Below are positions 24,620 to 36,127 of a stretch of 64,000 nucleotides of DNA, in pieces. The translations under genes and the position numbers were made by a program. Each line of letters starts with the position of its first letter. Positions within the stretch are counted from its first letter, which is position 1. Source of the stretch: Abelmoschus esculentus (taxonomy: Eukaryota > Streptophyta > Magnoliopsida > Malvales > Malvaceae); assembly GCA_035048815.1 (NCBI GenBank), contig JAUCBN010000036.1, positions 2,366,001 to 2,430,000 on the forward strand, in the 5' to 3' direction. The notes below the pieces were generated by a model. That model had not been told where the DNA came from. It worked only from the letters and a program-made list of their open reading frames with translations, and searched no databases.

Positions 24620-25917
24620 TAAGTAGTAATATTACTTGGAATTTTATTTCTCTCGTGTCAACACCTGTTTCACTTTCAGGTCTGTACTTGTTTCATATGT
24701 TCTATCAAAGCTCCTCCAGCACCAGGATATCTAGTACCCTTAGAGGTCTTTAATCCGATCTAGATTGTACGGTCACACCAGTTGTTTGATATTTCTTGTT
24801 TTGAGCTTGGTTAGTATCTCGTTGCCTCAAAACAACAATGGCATCCTCTTCATCATCCGCTGCTCGCGGTTACCACTCGCCTGAAATTGATCGTCTTGTT
24901 TATGTAGTGATTGTAGCTTTTAGCAATAGATGCATTATGTTAGCCATGTTGCCATTTGTTCGTTGGATTTCTTAACCTGCTTTCATATGGGAATTTGATA
25001 TTTTGGTATCCACATAGACATCTTAACTTGGAAGGTGAAATCCTTAAAATAATGATATATCCGTTCATTGATTCTATATGCACATTGTTATTCTTGGGCT
25101 CTCTTTCAATGATATAAATCCACAAATTTAATGGATAAAGGGAATCATATTTATAGCTATGGTATGCTACATCCATGATCACTCAATTATAGATATGATA
25201 TTATTTTTATATTAATCTTTCAATTTTGTTAATCAGACCACTCAAATATTTGAATAATATCAATTAAGTCACTTACCATTATAATATAATGGTGAAGATG
25301 ATGTGATAATTAATAAAATTTTATGTAATTATATATTTGATCTCGTTACATGTTATATCAAATTTGTTTTTTAGAAAATATATATTAATTTCATCCTATT
25401 TTTACTTTAGTTTAATAAAGTTAATCCTCTAATCAGGATGAAATTAAATTAAGATAAAATTAATAAAATATTTAAACAATGATCAAATGTATAATTATAT
25501 AAAATTTTGTTACTTGTCATATCATTTTCTAACAAACCAATGATTGAAATAAAATCAAACTTATAACTGAGTGGTCTAGTTTTAAAATTACTTATAAAAT
25601 AAGTTTATTATTAATTTAAGGTTAACTATTAGAATAATTATTTAATTTTTTTAATAAAAAGTTGATCGTTATTTTTTAAAAATATCAATAAAATTATTAA
25701 TTATATTTTTTTATTAAATTAAAATAAAATAAAATATATTAAAATACCAAAATTTAAAAGGATGGATTAAATTTTGGATCGGTTTCCATCCCTTGTATAG
25801 GGGGTACTAAATGTGAGACTGCAGAGTCAAGAGTACACCCAGTTTAAGGTTTAAGCAGCTGTTGTTTGTGTCTAGGGTTTTAGCCTACTTTTGTTCCTCG
25901 CCGTTAACGTTTTGACG
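24620..25917. other. Spacer between PLAC8 and PPR genes
   Basis: The first 300 bases are the likely 3' untranslated region of the PLAC8 gene. From 25200 to 25790 the DNA is extremely AT-rich with no clear repeat boundaries. The last 120 bases are GC-richer and contain TAGGGTTT at 25873-25880, a telo-box-like motif near the start of the PPR gene. Confidence 0.5.
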
Positions 25918-27786
25918 ATGCCCCTCTTCCCCCTCCTCCTCCTCCGCTCCCTCAGCCACCACCTTCCGAAACCATCCTCTCCCATTTCTCTCTCCCGCTT
26001 CCTCCACAATGTTGCGTTTAACCATGTCTCTGAAAACCCAATCCAGAATCCTCCCACTCCTAGCCCTCCCCAACGCTCCTACGCCTTCACTTCAGCAGAA
26101 GAAGCTGCTGCTGAGCGCCGCCGCCGCAAGCGCCGTTTGCGGATTGAGCCCCCAATACACGCCCTCCGTGCCTCTGCCCCCTCCGCCCCTCCCACTCGTG
26201 ATCCTAATGCCCCAAGACTTCCAGACAGTACATCTGCCCTCGTTGGCCATCGCCTTAACCTACACAACCGTGTTCAGTCCCTTATCCGCGCCTCTGACCT
26301 AGATGCCGCTTCTCTCCTTGCTCGCTCCTCTGTTTTCTCTTTCACTCGTCCAACTGTTTTCACTTGTAACGCTATTATCGCCGCCATGTACCGCAACAAA
26401 CGCTTCAATGAGGCAATTGCTCTTTTTCATTTCTTCTTCAAGCAATCTGATCTTGTTCCAAATGTTGTTTCTTACAATAATTTGATTAATACCCATTGCG
26501 ATAGAGGTGAAGTTGATACTGCCATCCAAGTTTACCACGAGATTTTGGAGAAGGCACCCTTTAACCCCTCTCCTGTGACGTATAGGCACTTGACCAAGGG
26601 CTTGATAGATGCTGGGAGGATTGGGGAAGCTGTGGATCTGTTACGAGAAATGTTGAATAAAGGGCACGGTGCCGACTCTTCGGTTTTCAACAACCTCATA
26701 TCCGGGTTTTTGAATTTGGGAAATTTGGACAAGGCCAATGAGTTGTTTGATGAATTGAAAGAACGTTGCTTGGTGTATGATGGAGTTGTCAATGCTACGT
26801 TTATGGAGTGGTGGTTTAATCAGGGGAAGGATAAGGAAGCCATGGAGTCGTATAAGTCGTTGCTGGATAGGAAATTTAAGATGCCTCCTCCCACTTGTAA
26901 TACTCTTTTGGAGGTTTTACTCAAACATGGGAAGACCAAAGAAGCTCGGGACTTGTTCGAAAATATGTTGGATAATCACACCCCTCCTAATACACAGGCA
27001 GTGAATTCAGATACTTTTAATATCATGGTGAATGAGTGTTTTAAGTTGGAGAACTTTGAGGAGGCCATTAAAACTTTTAAGAAGGTAGGAACAAAGCCGG
27101 GATCCAAGCCTTTTGCTATGGACACTGCTGGTTACAATAATATCATCGCCAGGTTTTGTGAGCATGGGATGCTGTCTGAGGCGGACAGTTTTTTTCAAGA
27201 ACTGTGTGGAAAGTCTTTGACACCAGATGTTCCAATGTATAGAACCATGATTGATGCATACTTGAAAGCAGAGCGGGTTGATGATGCTGTATTGTCTTTT
27301 ACCAAGATGGTTGAGACTGGTTTGAGGGTGGTTGCCAGTTTTGGAACCAGGGTTTTCGGTGAACTTCTAAAGAATGGTAAGAACTTGGAAGTTGCTGCGC
27401 TTTTGATGAAAATGGGAGAGAAAGATCCTAAACCGGATGCCTCTATTTATGATGTTGTAGTCAGAGGGCTTTGCAATGCTAATGAGCTGGAAAAAAGCCT
27501 AGATATACTGGACCAGATGATGAAGTACTCCATTGGTGTTACCCCTGCATTGGAGGAGTTTGTGCGTGTAGCTTTCGGGAAAGTTGGGAGGAATGAAGAG
27601 ATTGATAGGGTTTTAAATGAAAATAGGTGGAGAGTTCCTGGACGTCAACCTCGGTCTTTTGGACAGTCACCACGGTCACCCTCTGGACCTGCTGAGATGG
27701 GTGGATGGCAGTCATCAGGTTCTCCACAGATGGGAGGACAGCAATTTTCTGGACCTTCTCATATACCAGGGCAGCAGTCATGGTGA
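25918..27786 (+). CDS. EMB1796: P-class pentatricopeptide repeat protein, mitochondrial (EMB1796/At3g49240-like)
   Basis: One intronless frame of 622 residues starts at the ATG at 25918; nine codons upstream are open but begin with TTG. The N-terminus is rich in Leu, Ser, Pro and Arg without acids, as in a mitochondrial presequence. Residues about 140-570 form a run of 35-residue PPR helices of the P type, with motifs such as VSYNNLINTHCDRGEVDTAI and GYNNIIARFCEHG. The tail is rich in Gly, Gln, Ser and Trp (repeated GGWQ/GGQQ). This layout and length match At3g49240 (embryo-defective 1796) and the related GRP23. P-class proteins bind organelle RNA; GRP23 has been tied to mitochondrial RNA editing. 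Orthology is judged from memory of length and tail. Confidence 0.88.
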   Translation: MPLFPLLLLRSLSHHLPKPSSPISLSRFLHNVAFNHVSENPIQNPPTPSPPQRSYAFTSAEEAAAERRRRKRRLRIEPPIHALRASAPSAPPTRDPNAPRLPDSTSALVGHRLNLHNRVQSLIRASDLDAASLLARSSVFSFTRPTVFTCNAIIAAMYRNKRFNEAIALFHFFFKQSDLVPNVVSYNNLINTHCDRGEVDTAIQVYHEILEKAPFNPSPVTYRHLTKGLIDAGRIGEAVDLLREMLNKGHGADSSVFNNLISGFLNLGNLDKANELFDELKERCLVYDGVVNATFMEWWFNQGKDKEAMESYKSLLDRKFKMPPPTCNTLLEVLLKHGKTKEARDLFENMLDNHTPPNTQAVNSDTFNIMVNECFKLENFEEAIKTFKKVGTKPGSKPFAMDTAGYNNIIARFCEHGMLSEADSFFQELCGKSLTPDVPMYRTMIDAYLKAERVDDAVLSFTKMVETGLRVVASFGTRVFGELLKNGKNLEVAALLMKMGEKDPKPDASIYDVVVRGLCNANELEKSLDILDQMMKYSIGVTPALEEFVRVAFGKVGRNEEIDRVLNENRWRVPGRQPRSFGQSPRSPSGPAEMGGWQSSGSPQMGGQQFSGPSHIPGQQSW

Positions 27787-28166
27787 TGGAAATCAGCGTA
27801 GATATTGATGCAGGGGTGAATTCAAGGTTTCATTCAGTTCCACTCTGAACCTCATCCCTTTTGTGCATCTATTCTTATTATGGTTTACCTATTCTTGTAT
27901 TCGAGGATATTTCAAAAATATATTTGAAAGTTTGATACATAATTCTGTCATGTACTCATGTTTAACCTCTTTATTGAGAACTGTATGCCAAAAATTGTAT
28001 TAGAGCTACACATGTTTGTCATTCAGGAATAATACTAATTCTGGCAAAGCTAATCATGGCTTTATTTGACAGCAACTGCATCTCTTCTATTAATGCTTAT
28101 TGAGTTAAGCATAGTGTGAATTTTTCCATATCTTTGGCTACAAATACTATCTCACTTGATCTCTCT

Positions 28167-28197
<31 letters not shown>

Positions 28198-28420
28198 TTT
28201 CAGGCTTGTTTGTGATTACATTAATTCACATTATCACAATCTCATTGAGAATCACAATAGAGACGAAGTGAGAGCTGCTAGGTGAAAAGGTAAAAATGGT
28301 TTTGTTAACAAGACAATGTTTTTGTTGGTCATAGTTCTTTGCTTGAAAGCAACCTCTTGCAGTAGGTTGTAAGCATTTCTCTTATTAGTAACTTTATATT
28401 CTCCTGTTCCATCCTCTCCT
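27787..28420. other. 3' flank of the PPR gene with a (GA)n microsatellite
   Basis: No gene is visible. A clean (GA)n run lies at 28167-28193. The region before it includes the presumed 3' untranslated sequence of the PPR gene. Confidence 0.6.
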
Positions 28421-28429
28421 TCAGAAAAG

Positions 28430-29225
28430 ACTGACGTGCTAGATCAACCAGACACATTTGCATCCCCCTTATTCTTCCAAGAATACTTCAACAGCCTCTT
28501 CGATCCCTTGGGTGCTTCCTTTCTGTAGATAATTGCATGAAGGCTTTCAGCATCTCTTTATCCAGTAGTATCAGTTGCACTACTTTCTTCTTGCAGCATA
28601 TGTGATAGAGGGTGGCATTCACATGAACTAGCCGAAATGCCGACTAGATGATTCAACAGGTTCAAAAGCTGGCTGCATATATTACTTTACCTTCTTTTGC
28701 TGCTTTTAATAAAATTTTATTGCCACTTCTGATTCACTCCTGCTAATTGTTTATTGCCATGAGTTACAAATAGCAGGTTAGATGTTCTGGCTGAAACCCG
28801 CTTTATATTTGAAGATTTTGGAGTTCCATTGCTTGTATTAGCAGGCTGAGAAAGATTATTAACCATATTTTCTGGGAATTCTTAACAAATGTTCAGCATT
28901 GCAGGAGGCTTTCCAGCATTCTCGCCTTTAAGTTTTGATCCCCGATGATCATAAAACCCACGTCTCAACGAGACATGTTTTTTGGGGAGGTCAGTAATCT
29001 AATCTCTTGGTTTACTTTCTAAAAGATTCATTGCATCCTGAACACTCATCTGGAGTATTAGCATTTTTTTTAACTTTCAACAAGGTGCTTTTTTGCTCAC
29101 AATTCATTTCAGTACTTCTGAAAGAATTTTGGGACAAAAGATGATTTGCATTTACATTTTCTTTGGGCAATTCGGAATTAAAAAAAAATCCATGCACTTT
29201 TTGAATGAAATTAGGATCAAACAAT
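28430..29225 (-). pseudogene. Decayed coding relic of unknown origin
   Basis: On the minus strand several coding-like stretches follow one another in different frames and are broken by stops. One open piece of about 70 codons lies at 29012-29224 and is rich in Asn, Lys and Ser. One near 28700-28960 includes PPAMLNIC. One near 28440-28560 includes HAIIYRKEAPKGSKRLLKY and then a TGA. Composition is unlike the AT-rich flanks and resembles exons of a hydrophilic nuclear protein. I cannot name the parent gene. It may be a retrocopy or a gene fragment; a chance pattern is possible. Confidence 0.35.
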
Positions 29226-29796
29226 AGGAGGGATCAAGATGTCTAATTTCAAAATACCAGGGACTTATTAAGCATTTAAATTGAAAAAAAGGGGGGGGGG
29301 GGGTACTTTGACTAGGCTTAATTTTCTGTGTTTGAGGATGCCTGCTCAAGTAAGATAGTTAAGGACATAGCCAAATAAGTTGCATACTTCCTGTATATCT
29401 GAATTCCATTTTCTCATCAGCTCATGGCTTAAATGCAACAGGAAATGGGAAAATGGACGAGAAAAAAAGGATTGAAGTCATCAAGAAAATAAGTAATGGA
29501 ATGATAAACTAGAAAGGGATAGAATAAAGTGAAAACAGTAAGAACTCATAGAAGAGCCAGCTTAATTCTTCATTCATTGAATTGAATTAAGTTACAAAGG
29601 TTGTCTTTTACACAAGTCTACTTAACAGCCAATAAAATGCATCTGACTAACTTGTACATATAGTGAAAATTTTCTGTCGGGTAAACAAAGAGAGATGGCT
29701 TAAGAAGCCAAGGTTCAATGGAAATGGAAAAGATTAAAGGGGATTGTTGATGGACACTATGGGTTCGGACTTTCAAATTAGAAAGTAATTTGAACC

Positions 29797-30043
29797 AAGG
29801 AAAATTCTAGGGAGTCGGACATCGCTGAACATTATTAGTGTTGAACACCGTTAAATTAATTAATAAAAATTTAAAATTTTAAGCACTCAACATACAATTT
29901 ATAAAAGAGTGATAGATTCAACGTATGATTATTAATCGTAGCTCGAGTCCTTGAGATTTTTAATTTTTATTAATTAATTTAATAATGTTCAACGGTATTC
30001 AATGTTAACGATGTTTAGAGGTGTTCAAAGCTCGTTGTAGACT
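29797..30043. mobile_element. Foldback MITE, copy 2
   Basis: The sequence parallels copy 1 at 18660-18904 from AAGGAAA through a GTCGGACATCGCTGAACA block to the terminal GTTGTAGACT, including the shared interior TAATTTAATAATGTTCAACG. The central palindrome is perfect in copy 1 but damaged here. The two copies are in the same orientation. Confidence 0.6.
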
Positions 30044-32059
30044 TATTTTTTAATATATGAAAGTCTAAAACTCTTTCCTTTTATTTCGAACAAAAGAAAA
30101 GAAATTTTAAACACAGAATCAGAAGATTTTTTCTCTTTTGTTTTACTTTATCTTAAAATATTTAAAATTTTGCATGGTTTGATTTCGATTTTATATCCGA
30201 ATTATAAAAATTAAATAAAATTAAAAAACTAAAAAGAAAAATCTTATTATCAATTTTTCATGTCCTTTCTGTTATGATTCATCTGTCGATCTAATTTTTG
30301 CTCATTTTTTGTTTTTATTTGGGCATGCATGTGACGACAGGACATCAAAAAAGTAAGATCAGAGGGAAAAAAATTCAGTGTATACGAGCATTGTTGGTTC
30401 AGGTCTGACGTGGTCACCGCACATTGCATCTGAACCATTGGATCAAAAGGTAATCTTGTTCGAGAATCAACGGATCTGATTTATCGAGAAAGATTAACAT
30501 CGGGAAATGAACGGTCGAAATGATTGAGTCCCAATAATTGAAGGGTTAGGCACATGTTTTTCACGTGATTTGTGGAGATGAATGGTCAACTTTGAGCTTT
30601 TCTAGACCGGTAGATCAACATTAATCGGACGGTACCCCTTCAGCTACACAAGAAACAAAATAATTATTGGGGCTTTTGTTTTAATTTAGGTTAAGGCTAA
30701 TATTAGAATTGGGCTGATTAAGCCATATAAAATATATGTATATATTTGGGGGAATTTTAAAATTATAAATGGACCGGTGTCCATGGACTAACATTTTTAT
30801 TTAATTAAAGTTAAGCTTTTCATTTAATTAGTATTAGTATATATTTTTTGCTTAATGTTTATCTATAATAATAATAAATATAATAATAACTATAAATAAA
30901 ATTAACAAATAATAATAATGGTAATCCAGATTAAATTAATGATTATAAAATTCTAAAAATTAAAACTAAATGCGTTTAAAAGGAAAAAATTATATATAAA
31001 ATAATAATCCTTATATTATTAAATATTGTGAAATCTATATTACATAGTAGTACGTCAAAATATATTACATAGAAGTAAGTTTAACTTGTTGGTTTTATTT
31101 TTTTGTACAATTAGATAAGATATACTAAATAAATTTAGTTTGAACGAATAAGATTATATTCGTGTTTATTTATTTATTTATTTTTAAAAGTAATTATATT
31201 TAATTAGTGCTCGTTTAAATTTTTAATATTGTGTTCTTTCTTGTTCATTTGTTTAATAGTCTATACTAGTTTAAGTGTTCATGAATACTTATTTATATAT
31301 TAAAAAATGTTAACTAAATTAACAATAAAATAATAAAATAAAACTTACATTTCAACATGAATTATGAATATACATGAAATGAACGTATCTCTATTTGTGT
31401 CTATTCGTTTATTACACAAATATAAAAATTTTGTTCATACTCATTTATTTAGCTTGATAAACGAATGTTATACGGATGATTCAAAAACAACTTATCCATT
31501 GCTCCATTCATTTACACCCATATAATTAGATGACATTGAGCGAGTATATTTAGCACGATTGACCAAATTGTTCATCTTGTTCTCTCATTCCCTTATATCA
31601 TGAGTTTTAGACCTGTTAAGAACATCCTCTTTCTTCCCTTAGAATCTATTTTATCTTTCATTCCATGATTTATTAAAAAAATTAAATAACGTTGTTTAAA
31701 GACAATATGTTCATCTTAACATAAAATAAAAATTCGACTAATAATTAAAAATAAGTTTTAATATTCTTATCTTTAAGTCTGACTAATCATACTTACTCCT
31801 ATTATGATGGATATACCAGATCTATGAGCATCTTTAGTTTTCTTAATTATTGGGTGCTGCTGAACTGGTGGTCCCTCACTCCTCACTCCCACTCTTGGGT
31901 TTGTTTTGACCACCCACGTATGTTCAGTGTCCTGGCACTGGACCACACAGCTTCCATTATTTCATTTCCAGTCACTAAACCAGCAAGAGTACAGACACAC
32001 AGAAAAGCTATAAAGAATAGGACTCTATTTTTTTTTTCATTTTCTTATATATACAGTAT

Positions 32060-32175
32060 ATAACGAGTTTGTAAAGTATTGTATATGCAGAAAATCTTTG
32101 TTGGAAGATTCACCCCATCAAAACGAGACGTATGATGCGACTTGGTCTAGATTAGTCGGACGAACCTAGAAATAT
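32060..32175 (+). mobile_element. 5'-truncated SINE fragment (Au-type tail)
   Basis: GTATTGTATATGCAGAAAATC and the following GATTCACCC match the body of the SINE-like copy near 8740-8780. The next part, GGTCTAGATTAGTCGGAC, resembles the GGATTAGTCGG block typical of plant Au SINEs. The tRNA-like head is missing. Confidence 0.45.
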
Positions 32176-32563
32176 ATATCTCCTTGATCCCCCACTGCTG
32201 ATCCCGGTTGTCGGCACTCGGCCTTGCATTAGCCCATGTGGGTCACTCATTTTGTTTTGTTCCCAACACCATTTGAATATCTCAAACATCATCACTTCAT
32301 AACTGTTACCATCCAATCACTAATTCCCATTCAAATCCCTCTATCTCGTAATCAACATGATCATGAAAGCAATGAAAGTGTACAACTAGTGTGATGCCCT
32401 CATCTGGACCGTCAATCTCCCAATAACATTGGTCTCCATGCCTTTCAAAAGGTCCAATCATCTGTTACAAGGCACAGCATTTATAGTGTGAATGTGCAAA
32501 TGTCATGCGCTTAATGTCTAGCCTATTGCCCCTCTCTAGTCTCCACTCCACTTTCTCAGTTGC

Positions 32564-32572
32564 CATAAATAG
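32564..32572 (+). promoter_or_regulatory. Possible TATA box of CYP714
   Basis: CATAAATAG lies 39 bases before the first ATG of the P450 gene. If used, the leader would be only about 10 bases to the ATG at 32603, or about 16 to the second in-frame ATG at 32609. The second start may then be favoured. Confidence 0.35.
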
Positions 32573-32602
32573 AACATCAGCTTCAGCTTCAGCTTCAAGT
32601 AA

Positions 32603-34966
32603 ATGAAAATGGAGAAGTGTCATATCTGGTCTCTAAGTGTTGGGGTTGTAGGACTGGTTTGCTTCTTGGTTCATCATGTGTGTAACAGCATGTGGTTCAG
32701 GTCGGATAGGTTGAGGAGGAAGCTGTGGGTGCAGGGAATCAAGGGTCCAGTGCCTTCATTCATGTACGGCAACCTCCCAGAGATGCAGAAGATACAAGCC
32801 AAAGCCCTCGCCTCCGATCCCGATAATGCCGATATCGTTGCACACGACTACACTTCCTCACTTTTCCCCTACTTCGTGCAGTGGAGAAAGGAATTCGGTA
32901 ACACCCTTCCTCTCATAACTTTTGCTTTGATTTTCGTCTTCTAATCGTCGACCAACTCGGATATTTTAGCAAAATTTTCACACTCATGTCACAACTCTTC
33001 GCCTTAAACTCTAAAAATATGATGAATATCTAGGATATTATTCTTATATCTTATTATACATATTTTTCGAGAGACGGTAATGACCGGTGACATAATACTG
33101 TGGAGATGGTAACATTAAAGCCAATAACTTTGGGTTCAGACCTGGCCCCGGCCCCATTCATTGGATTAATATCCAGCACATATACTTAGTGAGCCGACAC
33201 CCCGGCCCCTGCTTTCTTTCTCCTTTCTTTAGCTTTGCAATCTTTGTCCATACCTGTGCACATGACGCGTGTAGAAGATAAAAGAGATTTCTTTTCTTCC
33301 TGTGCATGATTTTTGTCCATTTTAGTTTACAGGTTGATTGTGATTAAGATTAACATGACCATCATCGATCAATCAATCGAGTTGAGTTAGTAAATTTTTG
33401 GAGAATGCAGGTCCAATATACACCTATTCTACAGGGACGAGACAGCACTTGTATGTGAACCAGGCTGAGCTAGTGAAAGAAATGAACCAATGCATTAGTT
33501 TGGGTTTAGGGAAGCCTTCTTATATAACAAAGAGACTGGCACCTATGCTTGGTAATGGCATTTTGAGATCCAATGGCCTTGTCTGGGCACAGCAGAGGAA
33601 AATAATTGCTCCAGAGTTCTTCATGGACAAGGTCAAGGTAATGTCACTAAGCTTAGACCACTGCAGTGTTAATAAATCAGGTGCAAACTAACGGTTCAGT
33701 TAAAAATCTTGGGTTTAAGCAGCTAATGGTGGGGCTCATGGTGGAGTCCATGCAACCTGTTGTAAGACAATGGGAGGACAGCATTGAGGCCCAAGGAGGA
33801 GTGATGGCAGACATCAGAGTGGATGAGGATTTGAGGGGCTTCACTGCAGATGTAATTGCTAGAGCTTGTTTTGGGAGCTCTTATTCTAAAGGCAAAGAGA
33901 TCTTTTCCAAGCTTAGGGAACTTCAAACGCTCATTTCTAGGCAAAGCTTCCTTTTCGGAGTTCCGGGCTATGGGTGCGTATCGGTTTTCATTAATCTTAG
34001 TCTATTTAATAACGCGTACACACCGAACAAACATGTATCCTATAGTCAGCCTTTAGTAAAATATGTATCTTTGCATTATGTGGTTGCAAATGCAGACTTC
34101 TGCCATTGAAGAAGCAAAATGAGATCCATGGTTTGGAGAAGGAGATAGAATCATTGATCTGGGAGACGGTGAAAGAGCGCGAAAGCAAATGCAAAGAGGC
34201 ATGTTTAGAGAAGGATCTGTTGCACCTGATACTGGACGGGGCCTTGAATGACCACAGTCTTGGTCAGGATGCATCCAAGCGCTTCATAGTTGATAATTGC
34301 AAGAACATATACTTTGCTGGGCATGAGTCTACTGCTGTTGCAGCCTCTTGGTGCCTCATGCTGCTCGCGCTGCATCCCGAGTGGCAATCTCGTGTTCGTG
34401 CTGAAGTGACTCGAGTTTGCAGAGACAACTTTCCCGATGCAGACTCCATCTCCCGCCTGAAAACCGTAAGCAACAAAAACCAAGTCTCACACTCTCAATA
34501 TATAGGTAAGCTATGATACAATGCTGTTGGCTGGTTTCAGGTAACCATGGTGATTCAAGAAGCTCTGCGTCTATATCCACCGGCGGCATTCGTGTCAAGA
34601 GAGGCCCTCGAGGACATCCAACTTGGACATGTGAGTATTCCCAAGGGAGTATGCTTGTGGACTCTGATCCCAACTCTGCACAGGGACACTGAGATTTGGG
34701 GTTCGGATGCCAATGAGTTCAAGCCAGAGAGGTTCAAAGACGGTGTTTCTAAAGCTTGCAAGTATCCTCAATCCTATGTTCCCTTTGGTGTTGGTCCTCG
34801 GTTGTGCTTGGGCAGAAACTTGGCCATGGTTCAGTTAAAAATTGTTCTCACCCTCATCATCTCCAAATTTAGCTTCTCTCTGTCGCCAAAATATCGACAT
34901 TCTCCTGCTTATAGAATGATCGTAGAGCCTGGGAATGGAGTACATATGCTGATTCAAAACATCTAA
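32603..34966 (+). CDS. CYP714: Cytochrome P450, CYP714 family
   Basis: Five exons, 32603-32897, 33411-33637, 33723-33973, 34096-34465 and 34541-34966, join in frame to 522 residues. An N-terminal membrane anchor (about residues 8-28) precedes the catalytic part. P450 signatures are present: AGHEST in helix I, EALR (ExxR), FKPERF (PERF) and the haem loop FGVGPRLCLG with cysteine ligand 470. The central ISLGLGKPSYITKRLAPMLG and the length fit the CYP72 clan, family CYP714. Known members hydroxylate gibberellins (C-13 or C-16,17) or related diterpenoids at the endoplasmic reticulum and usually lower active hormone levels. The subfamily is not resolved here. A polyadenylation signal lies about 105 bases after the stop. 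Confidence 0.92.
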
Positions 34967-35070
34967 CACCATCCTGTCTTATTCCTAAGTGGGTGACAGG
35001 GCAGAATTTCTAGTTTATCTTGTTCTTCGTTTGTTTCTCTTGTCCTGCTTCTAGGTTTATGTTTAATTTC

Positions 35071-35076
35071 AATAAA
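35071..35076 (+). terminator. Polyadenylation signal of CYP714
   Basis: AATAAA lies about 105 bases beyond the CYP714 stop codon, a usual distance for a plant near-upstream element. It is embedded in a longer A run. Confidence 0.4.
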
Positions 35077-36127
35077 AAAATTAAGTCCCTGTATCGGAAC
35101 AAAAATCTCTTATCCCCTAATTATATCTCATTCTATGTCTAATTTACGATAGATTATATTCTAGGTTTGGCTTGCCAAGTTAACCGTGATCTCTAACCAA
35201 TAAAAACCACCCATTCTACCACTAATCATCTGTGTTATTAATATAATTTCTGATGACATAAAAATAAGTGAAAATTCATTAATTGAAAAAAATGACTTTG
35301 AAGATAGTTATGAAGTCGATGGTTATAATTGGATGGGACCATAGCTGATGTGGTAAGTCAGGCCATGATATAATTTCACTTTTGGAGGGGATCATTCTTG
35401 ATAAATTTTGTGAATTTTGTGTGTTAGATTTGTTCTTATTTAATAAACCGTACAAAATTAAGATTAAATTATTATCTTGATGTATTTATTTATATTTATT
35501 ACTTTTTATAACAAAAATATTATATATTTAAAAAATTAAATTTATTTATATATTTATATTGATGCTCGAATCCGTGACCTTTAAAAATAACAACCGTTCG
35601 TTACAGATGAGTAAAAATTATATTTATTTAATTATTTATATTTATTTATTAGATAAATGAATATAAACATATTATTTATGTTGGTTCAATTTATTTATAA
35701 CTCAATTTTAGTCGAATTTTCGTGGTCGGATAAGGTTTTTACGCCCCCAGTTGAGATGTCAAATACCTCCCGTATATCATTATCATCTAAAGTTTTTTCT
35801 CACATCACCCGGCCTCGAACAATCTTCTTCAAAAAACAACTCAGGGTTCCAGTTCCATAGGGTTTGGATTCTCCCGAGCAAAGCTTTGTACCCGATAAGA
35901 TCATCTACTCTTTCCGAGAAGCGTAACTCAGGCTCAGGCAATGCTCCCTCCTGCTTAATCAACACACTCTCCTCTTTATATCCACATCCAATTCGCTGAT
36001 GAATGATGGCCCAAACCTCTGATTCTTGATGATGTCCTCGGTTTAGGTGTTAGAGAGATTATGATTACTTTAGGTATTTAATGATTAAGTGATGTGTGAT
36101 ACTGTTAAGCAAGACGAACAGACGGAT
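35077..36127. other. Spacer with an unidentified low-AT island
   Basis: The first 650 bases are AT-rich. From about 35740 to 36010 the composition is balanced and an open minus-strand frame of 60-70 codons exists (containing GYKALLGRIQTLWNWNPELF). I do not recognise it. It could be a fragment of a mobile element or gene, or the leader of the small gene at 36128. Confidence 0.35.

Larger units (their letters stand above)
29226..32602. other. AT-rich spacer with repeats upstream of CYP714
   Basis: No gene is visible in 3.4 kb. A 13-base G run lies at 29291-29303. The second MITE copy lies at 29797-30043 and a SINE fragment at 32060-32175. The stretch 31120-31510 has repeated motifs such as GAACGAATAAG and TTCATTTGTTTAAT that also occur near 57250-57340, suggesting one dispersed family. 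The last 250 bases are the probable CYP714 promoter. Confidence 0.55.

Noticed and set aside
25891..25917. Upstream nine-codon extension of the P-class PPR gene
   Set aside because: The extension begins with TTG, not ATG. The first ATG in this frame is at 25918, which gives a usual presequence.
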